From JAMIFN01 sp035906235 (lineage in GTDB: Bacteria > Pseudomonadota > Gammaproteobacteria > Burkholderiales > Burkholderiaceae_C): a DNA stretch of 12,314 bases. Shown here one piece after another: positions 6,793 through 12,314 of this stretch; position 1 is the first letter of the stretch; the number at the start of each line of letters is the position of its first letter. The stretch spans positions 1 through 12,314 of the forward strand of contig JAMIFN010000127.1 of NCBI GenBank assembly GCA_035906235.1, in the 5' to 3' direction. Below the pieces are notes generated by a model, which was given only the letters and a program-made list of their open reading frames with translations, had not been told where the DNA came from and made no database searches. The position numbers and the translations under genes are program-made.

Positions 6793-6822
6793 TCAGTAAT
6801 AGGCAAATATAGTCAACTGCAT
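6793..6822 (-). other. Nine-codon leader ORF upstream of rsmE (doubtful)
   Basis: On the minus strand AAGGAG is followed by AACC and an ATG at 6822 that opens a nine-codon ORF (MQLTIFAYY), ending at TGA at 6793-6795. This is the best-looking Shine-Dalgarno in the rsmE leader. The ORF lies between the two REP-like arms. It may be chance, since the peptide is very short and the pattern is simple. Confidence 0.2.
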
Positions 6823-6875
6823 GGTTCTCCTTCTATGCCGAGATAGGGGTGGATTTACTGCAAGTGTGCAATATC

Positions 6876-6909
6876 AACCCTCACCCTACCCTCTCCCTCG
6901 GGGAGAGGG
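6876..6909. repeat. REP-like repeat, right arm of an inverted pair
   Basis: This is the exact reverse complement of 6753-6786, with 89 bp between the arms. It contains the hairpin CCCTCTCCC, loop TCG, GGGAGAGGG at 6889-6909. The outward extension (to 6916) matches the left copy at five of seven bases. The pair has the architecture of a REPIN, a mobile doublet of inverted REP sequences. It lies between rsmE and sbcB. Confidence 0.85.
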
Positions 6910-6919
6910 GGATACCTGG

Positions 6920-6939
6920 ATTCCCGCCTGCGCGGGAAT
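6920..6939. repeat. dRS3-like 20-bp repeat
   Basis: ATTCCCGCCTGCGCGGGAAT fits the form ATTCCC-N8-GGGAAT known as dRS3 in Neisseria, and similar sequences are dispersed in many other proteobacteria. The outer six bases are inverted repeats, and the inner GC also pairs. It lies 10 bp beyond the right REP-like arm and about 70 bp upstream of sbcB. In dRS3 sites of Neisseria, filamentous prophages integrate; no prophage is visible here. Confidence 0.6.
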
Positions 6940-7011
6940 GACAAGAGAAACGAAGAATTGTGGCACAGCCCACACGCCCCAAGCGCCCCGCCCATGCCAC
7001 AATCTGCGCCC

Positions 7012-8496
7012 ATGCAGCACACCTTCCTCTGGCACGATTACGAAACCTTTGGCACCAATCCGCGCAGCGATAGGCCGGCGCAGTTTGCCGCCATCCGCAC
7101 CGATGCCGATTTGAACGAAATCGGTGTGCCCATCAATATCTTGTGCCAGCCCGCGCCCGATTATTTGCCCGATGCGCAAAGCTGCTTGATTACCGGCATC
7201 ACACCGCAGGCCTGCCACGCCCAGGGTCTGCCAGAACACCAATTCGCCGCGCAGATTCACGCCGCCTTCAGCCAGCCTGACACCATAGGCGTGGGTTACA
7301 ACAGCATCCGTTTTGATGACGAGTTCACGCGCTTTTTGCTTTGGCGCAATTTGTTTGAACCCTATGGACGCGAATGGCAAAACGGCTGCGCGCGCTGGGA
7401 TTTATTGGATGTCGTGCGTCTATGCCATGCCCTGCGGCCAGATGGCATCAACTGGCCAAAAAACGAAGCTGGCCACACCAGCTTTCGCCTGGAACATTTA
7501 AGCGCCGCCAATGGCCTGGCGCACGAAGCCGCGCACGATGCGCTCAGCGATGTGCGCGCCACCATAGCCCTGGCGCGGCTGGTTAAAAACGCGCAGCCCA
7601 AGCTGTGGGAATTTGCCCTGCAATTGCGCAGCAAACAGCGCGTGGCCGAGGTGCTGAGCTGGCCGACCAGCCCGCAGTTGGCGCAGCCCTTTTTACATGT
7701 CAGCAGCATGATTCCCGCTGAATACGGCTGCATCGCCGTCATGCTGCCGCTGGCGCAACACCCCAGCAATAAAAACGAAGTCATCGCCTGGGATTTGCGC
7801 CAGGACCCGCGCCAGCTGGCCAGCCTGAACGCCGAGGACATCCGCCTGCGCCTGTTTAGCAAAACCGAGGCATTGGCCGAGCTGGGGCAAGCGCGCCTGC
7901 CGATTAAAACCATCCACCTGAACAAATCGCCCATGGTGGTGGCGCAGCTCAAAACCTTAAGCGCCGCGCAAGCGCAAACATGGCAAATCGACATGGCGCA
8001 AAGCCTGCAATACGCCGAACACGCCCGCGCCCTGCCCGATATGAGCGCCATTTGGCAAGCCGTCTATACGCGGCCTGATAGTGGGGACGAATTACCCGAT
8101 GTCGATGGCGATTTATACGGCGGTTTTTTAAGCAATGGCGACAGGCGCAAGCTTGACCACCTGCGCAGCTTGCAAGGCGATGCCCTGCACAGCGCCCGCA
8201 CCGCGTTTTAAGATGAGCGCCTAGAGGAATTGTTTTTTCGCTACCGCGCGCGCAATTTTTTGCAAGGCATGGCGGCAGCAGATCAAGCGCGTTGGTTTGC
8301 GCACTGCTTGGCGCGGCTGCAAGCTGGGCAAGATGGTGCGCGCAGCGTGGCAGCATTGCACGCGCAAATCGAGCAACTGCAAGAAGAAAACCCCAGCGAA
8401 GCCCAGCAAGCGATTTTGGAAGACCTGTACAGCTACGCCGACGAGCTGGTCTATAGCCTAGAGAGCTGGCAAGAACAATTGCAGGGCTTGCTCTAG
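7012..8496 (+). pseudogene. sbcB: Exodeoxyribonuclease I (SbcB/XonA), interrupted by an in-frame TAA
   Basis: Exonuclease I degrades single-stranded DNA 3' to 5' in repair and recombination. The DEDDh catalytic residues are present: HDYETFG gives Asp9 and Glu11, RFDDE gives Asp102, and HDALSD gives His175 and Asp180. Each is offset by six from E. coli Asp15, Glu17, Asp108, His181 and Asp186. RWDLLDVVRLCHALRPDGIN and SFRLEHLSAANG are also family hallmarks. After 399 codons, TAA (8209-8211) falls between ...ARTAF and DERLEELFFRYRARNF, where E. coli reads TFVDKRIEKLLFNYRARNF. The same frame then continues for 94 codons to TAG at 8496. Uninterrupted, it would be 494 residues, near E. coli's 475. 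The remaining 399-residue product keeps the nuclease and middle domains but lacks most of the C-terminal helical domain. Starts at 6994 or 7012 are possible, neither with a clear Shine-Dalgarno. A sequencing error or readthrough is not excluded. Confidence 0.9.
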
Positions 8497-8520
8497 CCCA
8501 TAGACCCCAAGGATGTGCGC

Positions 8521-9780
8521 ATGAAACTCCCCCTGCCCCAAAGTTTTGAATGGCTCATAGGCTGGCGCTACGCCCGCGTTGGGCGGCGCGGGCGCGGCAA
8601 TGGCTTTATTTCCTTCATCTCGGGCGTATCCATGCTGGGCATCGCGCTGGGGGTGGCGGCGCTCATCATCGTGCTCTCGGTCATGAATGGTTTTCAAAAA
8701 GAAGTGCGCGACCGCATGTTGGCGGTGGTTTCGCATATCGAGATTTATGCCCTGAGCGGCGATTTGCTCGACCAAGCTGGCGCTTTGCAAAAAGTGCAAA
8801 CCATCGCCGGCGTGCAAGCGAGCGCGCCCTTTGTTGCGGCGCAGGCACTGGTGGGCAGGGGCGATGTCATGCGCGGCGTGCTGGTGCGCGGCATAGACCC
8901 TGAGCAAGAAGAAAAAGTCGCCGATGCCTTCACCGCGCAAAGCGATTTAGCCAGCAGCCTAGCGCTGCTGCAGGCGGGCAGTTTTCATGTGGTGTTGGGG
9001 GCGGATTTGGCGCGCAGCCTGGGTGCGGGTGTGGGCGATAGCGTCACCCTCATCGTGCCCAGTGGCCAATCTACGCTGGCGGGCATCGCCCCGCGCCTGC
9101 GGCAATTTACCGTGGTGGGGCTGCTCAATTCGGGGCATTTTGAATACGACTCCAGCCTGGCGCTGACCAGCTTGCAAGACGCGCAGCGCCTGACCCGCGC
9201 CGCCGTGGGGCTGCGTTTAAAACTGGCCGATTTGCACCAAGCGCCGCAAGTGGCGGCGCAATTGCAAACGGCGCTGGGCGATGCGTTTGTGGTGCGTGAC
9301 TGGACGCAGCAAAACCGCACCTGGTTTGCCGCTGTGCAGCTGGAAAAGCGCATGATGTTCATCATCCTGACCCTCATCGTCGCCGTGGCCGCCTTCAATT
9401 TGGTCAGCACCTTGGTCATGAGCGTGACCGACAAAGCCGCCGACATCGCCATCTTGCGCACCCTAGGCGCTAGCCCGGGCAGCATCATGGGCATTTTTAT
9501 GGTGCAAGGCGCTTGGGTCGGCATCTTGGGCACGGCGCTGGGGCTGGGCTTGGGGCTGCTGATTGCCTGCAATATTGATGTGCTGGTGCCCGCGCTCGAG
9601 CGCTTGCTGCACACCAGCTTCTTGCCCAAAGAGGTGTATTTAATCAACCGCATGCCCAGCGACCCGCAGGCGAGCGATATCGTGCCGATTGCGCTGATTT
9701 CGCTGCTGCTGGCCTTTGTCGCCACGCTCTACCCCAGCTGGCGTGCCAGCCGCGTGCAACCTGCACAAGCCCTGCGTTAG
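8521..9780 (+). CDS. lolC: LolC/LolE-family lipoprotein-releasing ABC transporter permease
   Basis: LolC/E-type permeases, with the ATPase LolD, extract outer-membrane lipoproteins from the inner membrane and pass them to LolA. The 419-residue protein has the expected four membrane helices: one at about 30-55 before the conserved SVMNGFQKE, a large periplasmic domain (about 60-275), and three more at about 280-303, 325-352 and 386-405. The C-terminal three form the FtsX domain, with DKAADIAILRTLGASPGSIM and LPKEVYLINRMPSDP characteristic of LolC/E. AAGGA seven bases upstream supports the ATG at 8521 over a GTG at 8515. It starts 24 bp after the sbcB stop, so the two may be cotranscribed. No lolD follows before the convergent coq7. 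I use lolC as the closest name, but a combined LolC/E (LolF) permease is possible. Confidence 0.9.
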   Translation: MKLPLPQSFEWLIGWRYARVGRRGRGNGFISFISGVSMLGIALGVAALIIVLSVMNGFQKEVRDRMLAVVSHIEIYALSGDLLDQAGALQKVQTIAGVQASAPFVAAQALVGRGDVMRGVLVRGIDPEQEEKVADAFTAQSDLASSLALLQAGSFHVVLGADLARSLGAGVGDSVTLIVPSGQSTLAGIAPRLRQFTVVGLLNSGHFEYDSSLALTSLQDAQRLTRAAVGLRLKLADLHQAPQVAAQLQTALGDAFVVRDWTQQNRTWFAAVQLEKRMMFIILTLIVAVAAFNLVSTLVMSVTDKAADIAILRTLGASPGSIMGIFMVQGAWVGILGTALGLGLGLLIACNIDVLVPALERLLHTSFLPKEVYLINRMPSDPQASDIVPIALISLLLAFVATLYPSWRASRVQPAQALR

Positions 9781-9789
9781 GTGCTTTAA

Positions 9790-9814
9790 TTGCTATTGAA
9801 AAATGAGTTACTTG
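9790..9814 (+). repeat. Short dispersed motif, copy 2
   Basis: TTGCTATTGAAAAATGAG and its following bases match 1067-1091 at 19 of 25 positions. It begins 9 bp after the lolC stop. The rest of the 172-bp gap between lolC and coq7 is AT-rich. It includes GGC-CTAAAA-GCC just downstream and the 7-bp inverted repeat AATTATC/GATAATT (9923-9947) beyond the coq7 stop. None of these is a convincing terminator. Confidence 0.4.
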
Positions 9815-9952
9815 GGCAGGATTCTCGGCCTAAAAGCCCTAAAACACCTGTAAAAATATCTTTTTGGCTCGGCAAAACTGCTTATTGTTCCATTTTTGGC
9901 GCAATCAACAAGTTTTAAAGTGAATTATCCCATTGGTGGTGATAATTAACCC

Positions 9953-10648
9953 TCAAACCCGCGCCACGATGCTGGTCATTACCTTGGCGGCGGCGCGCAT
10001 GGCGGTTTTGATGGGGTGTGGTAAATCGCGTGCGCCCAAGGCTTGGGCGTGTTCGCGGTGCTCCAATTCCTCGCGCTGCATTTGCTGCAAAATCAGGCGC
10101 GAATGCGCGTCTTGCTCAGGCAGACGCTCGATGTGGCTTTGCAGATGCGCCCCCACCTGGTGCTCGGTTTCGGCCACAAAGCCCAAACTCCAGTCATCCC
10201 CCAGTTTGGCTGCGCCATAACCGATGGCAAACGCCCCGGCATACCACAGCGGGTTGAATACCGAGGGGCGTGCGTGCAACTGCGTCAGGCGGCGCTCCGT
10301 CCAGGCCAGGTGGTCCATCTCCTCTTGCCCTGCCTGCACCAAATGCCCGCGCAGCGTCGCATTTTGCGTGGCCAGTGCCTGTCCGCTGTACAGCGCTTGG
10401 GCGCAAATTTCACCCGTGTGGTTCACCCGCATCATGCGGGCTACGGCCTGTTGTTCGGTGGCGTTCAGGGGCGCGGTTGGTGTCTGCGCCGCCTCGGGCG
10501 GCCTGCTGCTGTGCGCGGGGGCAAACAGCGTGCGCAGCGCCAAATCAGCAGCCGACAAATAGGCATCTAAGGGCTTGCGGGCAAGCTGGGATGAGGCGGC
10601 AGCTGTGCCGGCAGCGGTAGCCGTGGTGGCCGTGGTAAAAGTGGACAT
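9953..10648 (-). CDS. coq7: Coq7-type 3-demethoxyubiquinol hydroxylase
   Basis: Coq7 hydroxylates the quinol ring in late ubiquinone biosynthesis, at the inner membrane. It replaces the flavoenzyme UbiF in many alpha- and betaproteobacteria. The 231 residues carry a carboxylate-bridged di-iron site: Glu80 (RVNHTGEICAQ), Glu110 and His113 (EEMDH), Glu162 (AETEHQV), and Glu194 and His197 (EELEH). GYGAAKLGDDWSLGF (143-157) lies before Glu162. The ATG at 10648 is chosen because GGGGAAG lies just upstream and the next upstream start adds only unconserved residues. The first 25 residues are a Thr/Ala-rich low-complexity segment that is probably disordered. It is transcribed divergently from the porin gene and converges on lolC. 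Confidence 0.94.
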   Translation of the reverse strand: MSTFTTATTATAAGTAAASSQLARKPLDAYLSAADLALRTLFAPAHSSRPPEAAQTPTAPLNATEQQAVARMMRVNHTGEICAQALYSGQALATQNATLRGHLVQAGQEEMDHLAWTERRLTQLHARPSVFNPLWYAGAFAIGYGAAKLGDDWSLGFVAETEHQVGAHLQSHIERLPEQDAHSRLILQQMQREELEHREHAQALGARDLPHPIKTAMRAAAKVMTSIVARV

Positions 10649-10779
10649 AATCTTCCCCGGGAAAACCCTGGAAACTGGCAAATACAAGGGATAAGTGTGG
10701 CGAATCTGCGCAGGATAAGGGCAAAAACCCCCGCTGTCAGTTTACAACCCACGATCACATCCCTGAAAATTGCGCGCTG

Positions 10780-10785
10780 TAGAAT
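10780..10785 (+). promoter_or_regulatory. Possible -10 element of the porin gene
   Basis: TAGAAT matches TATAAT at five of six positions and lies 59 bp upstream of the porin ATG, leaving a leader of about 50 bases. No good -35 sits 16-18 bp upstream; TTTACA at 10741-10746 is too far away. The GGAG seven bases before the ATG at 10845 is the ribosome-binding site. Confidence 0.3.
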
Positions 10786-10844
10786 GGGCATCATCCATGG
10801 GCGTGTTCGCCCTTTTCCTCTTTTTAAACTCCCGGAGCGAATTC

Positions 10845-12041
10845 ATGAAAAACTCTCGTATTGCATTGGCTGCGGCATTGGCTAGCCTGACAGCCGGCGC
10901 AGCACTGGCACAAAGCGGCAACAGCGTCGAGCTGTATGGCGTGGCCGATGCCTATGTTGGTTCTAAATCGGTATACCAATACTCCGGTTTCGACCCTGTT
11001 GCACAGCAATTTGTTGCCACCAAAAACAGCCAAGCGGTGGTCGATTCAGGTGGTCTGAGCGAAAGCCGCCTGGGCATTCGTGTAAAAGAGGATCTGGGCA
11101 ACGGCCTCAACGCCTTTGCCGTGTTTGAACAAGCCGTGAGCTTGGACGCAGGCACCACCGGCGCAGCCGCACGCAAAAGCGTCGTCGGCCTGTCCTCAGA
11201 CTGGGGTAGCGTGTCTTTGGGCCGTCAAGCCTCGTCTTACCACGACCTGCACACCAGCTACGATGTTCAAGCTGATGGCCAATTCAGCGCCATTGCAGGC
11301 CTGCCCCTGAACGCCGCAGCCATGACGCAAGTGGCCGCCTTCCGCGTATGCCAAACAGAAGCCCTATGTATGGGCAACCCCGGTGTTTTGGCCAACACCT
11401 TGGCGGTTATCAACGGCAACGGCTACGCCGCGCGCACAGGCGCTTTTGTGGGCTATCAAAAACGCTTTAACAACAGCCTGCGCTACGACACGCCCAATTT
11501 CAATGGCTTCACCGGCTCAGTCTCTGTAGGTGTGGGCGAAAACAAAACGGGCGTTAGCAAAGCCGGCCTCAATACCGCGTTTAGCCTGAACTACGCCAAC
11601 GGTCCCCTCAGCCTAGGCATTGCCCACCAGCAAGATCAAGAACAAGCGCCCGCCGTTATCGTGTTGCCAGGTTCAGGTACACCAGTCGGCATTACCCCTG
11701 CTGGCGGCATTGTGAAACTGAACAACACCCTGCTGGCTGGATCCTACGATTTTGGCGTTCTGCGCCTGAACATGGGCTTCAATGTGGCCAAGTACAACAT
11801 GACGGGTGTGCGCAACCAAAAAGAAACCTTCATCGGTGCCACCATCCCCATGGGTGCGCTCACCTTGGTTGGCCAGTACGCGCATTCACAAGGCAACAGC
11901 TTGAACAAAGCCACCAGCTTTGCCGGCGAAGCGCAATACGCCCTGTCTAAACGCAGCACCGTGTACGCCGCCTACAACCACAGCAAACTGCCAGCCTACA
12001 AAAACAACATCGTGGGTTTTGGCCTGCGTCATGCGTTCTAA
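10845..12041 (+). CDS. Gram-negative porin (Omp32-like outer-membrane trimeric porin)
   Basis: The product is a 398-residue general diffusion porin of the type dominant in Burkholderiales outer membranes. MKNSRIALAAALASLTAGAA is the start of a typical signal peptide, with predicted cleavage after the ALA at residue 22. The mature N-terminus QSGNSVELYGVADAYV matches the first beta strand of the family. Alternating aromatic/hydrophobic strands follow, for example SRLGIRVKEDLGNGLNAFAVF, here with VKE in place of the more usual GTE. The C-terminus GFGLRHAF ends in Phe, the signal used by the BAM complex. A VCQTEALC segment could form a disulfide in an external loop. The ATG at 10845 has GGAG seven bases upstream; the frame is open further upstream but encodes no signal peptide. 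A strong terminator follows directly. Confidence 0.95.
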   Translation: MKNSRIALAAALASLTAGAALAQSGNSVELYGVADAYVGSKSVYQYSGFDPVAQQFVATKNSQAVVDSGGLSESRLGIRVKEDLGNGLNAFAVFEQAVSLDAGTTGAAARKSVVGLSSDWGSVSLGRQASSYHDLHTSYDVQADGQFSAIAGLPLNAAAMTQVAAFRVCQTEALCMGNPGVLANTLAVINGNGYAARTGAFVGYQKRFNNSLRYDTPNFNGFTGSVSVGVGENKTGVSKAGLNTAFSLNYANGPLSLGIAHQQDQEQAPAVIVLPGSGTPVGITPAGGIVKLNNTLLAGSYDFGVLRLNMGFNVAKYNMTGVRNQKETFIGATIPMGALTLVGQYAHSQGNSLNKATSFAGEAQYALSKRSTVYAAYNHSKLPAYKNNIVGFGLRHAF

Positions 12042-12061
12042 GCAGCGCCTCGCGCACTGGT

Positions 12062-12087
12062 AAAAACCCGCTAAGGCGGGTTTTTTT
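12062..12087 (+). terminator. Rho-independent terminator of the porin gene
   Basis: AAACCCGC, loop TAAG, then GCGGGTTT followed by further T residues forms a GC-rich 8-bp stem with a U-tract, 21 bp after the porin stop codon. With A-tract and T-tract on opposite sides, it could also act on the other strand. Confidence 0.92.
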
Positions 12088-12157
12088 GCGGGTGCGACAC
12101 GGGGCGCAAAACCATGACTGACAGCCATACAGCATAAAGGTTGCAGATTTGCGACAG

Positions 12158-12163
12158 TATGAT
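12158..12163 (+). promoter_or_regulatory. Possible -10 element before the structured RNA region
   Basis: TATGAT matches TATAAT at five of six positions. TTGCAG (12141-12146) is only 11 bp upstream, so a good -35 is lacking. Transcription from here would start near 12170. Confidence 0.25.
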
Positions 12164-12169
12164 GGTTTT

Positions 12170-12314
12170 CCCGCACTTATTTGCCCCCAGCTTTTGCCTG
12201 GACCTCAAAAGTCTGGTGCAATAGCGCCAACTTCCTAGTCAACGGAGGTTGGCTCGGGAGAACCGAAGCCCGTTGCAGGCAGCGCTAGCGTGTAAAAGTG
12301 CAGCGCCCTGCGAT
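12170..12314 (+). ncRNA. Putative structured RNA, possibly 6S-like, cut by the window edge
   Basis: This stretch has no convincing ORF but contains strong secondary structure. A perfect 9-bp stem (one G-U pair) is formed by CCAACTTCC and GGAGGTTGG around an 8-base loop (12227-12252). It is followed by GGCT-CGG, loop GAGAA, CCG-A-AGCC (12251-12270); the two share GG and may alternate. Flanking TAGCGC (12222-12227) can pair with GCGCTA (12282-12287). GGTTGG...CTCGG...CCGA-AGCC resembles, in order, the terminal-loop region of E. coli 6S RNA. That similarity is from memory and weak, and the 5' start is only estimated from TATGAT. The 3' end would be beyond 12314. Confidence 0.4.

Noticed and set aside
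6744..6806. Extended RsmE N-terminus from a TTG at 6806
   Set aside because: The added residues (LTLTLPSPSGRG) are simply the translation of the REP-like repeat, a common false extension.
6886..7380. A 164-residue minus-strand ORF
   Set aside because: It is antisense to conserved sbcB and its C-terminus reads VIPAQAGIQ, the usual translation of a dRS3-like repeat, followed by REP sequence.
8230..8496. Separate 88-residue gene starting at TTG
   Set aside because: It is in frame with and homologous to the C-terminus of exonuclease I; the AGAGGAA before the TTG is too close to act as a ribosome site, so it is the downstream part of the broken sbcB.

Overview
The window looks like chromosomal DNA of a betaproteobacterium, probably Burkholderiales and perhaps Comamonadaceae-like. 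This is inferred from a Coq7-type ubiquinone hydroxylase, a 398-residue Omp32-like porin ending in Phe, a DUF2339 membrane protein, and short repeats of kinds common in beta/gammaproteobacteria. No phage, IS element, CRISPR array, tRNA or rRNA was seen. The genes are mostly ordinary housekeeping genes; the interest lies in a few anomalies.

Left part (1-2147). The 5' half of mnmG runs leftward off the edge. It carries an unusual in-frame insertion whose DNA contains a 16-bp near-perfect parS (ParB-binding) sequence. Upstream, in the same direction, lie two small genes (1090-1410 and 1582-1962) that are diverged tandem paralogues of a family I do not recognise. Perfect short inverted repeats lie upstream of the first and in the divergent region upstream of the second.

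Middle (2148-6743). A 1007-residue polytopic DUF2339 protein on the + strand converges on a two-gene minus-strand operon, rsmE followed by a PlsC-type acyltransferase, coupled by a 4-bp ATGA overlap. The leader of rsmE contains a REPIN-like pair of identical 34-bp inverted repeats and a dRS3-like 20-mer.

Right part (6744-12314). On the + strand, sbcB (exonuclease I) is interrupted by one in-frame TAA after 399 codons, with 94 further intact codons of recognisable exonuclease I. It is followed 24 bp later by a LolC/E-type permease with no lolD beside it. Then come minus-strand coq7 and a divergent porin gene with signal peptide and a strong intrinsic terminator. The last ~145 bases hold strong hairpins and may be the 5' part of a structured RNA with some resemblance to 6S RNA.

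Functionally the window mixes tRNA and rRNA modification (MnmG, RsmE), envelope biogenesis (acyltransferase, LolC, porin, DUF2339), DNA repair (exonuclease I) and respiration (Coq7). Apart from rsmE-acyltransferase, and possibly sbcB-lolC, the genes do not look like one system. The best candidates for something undescribed are the tandem small-protein family, the parS-like site inside a mnmG insertion, and the interrupted sbcB.
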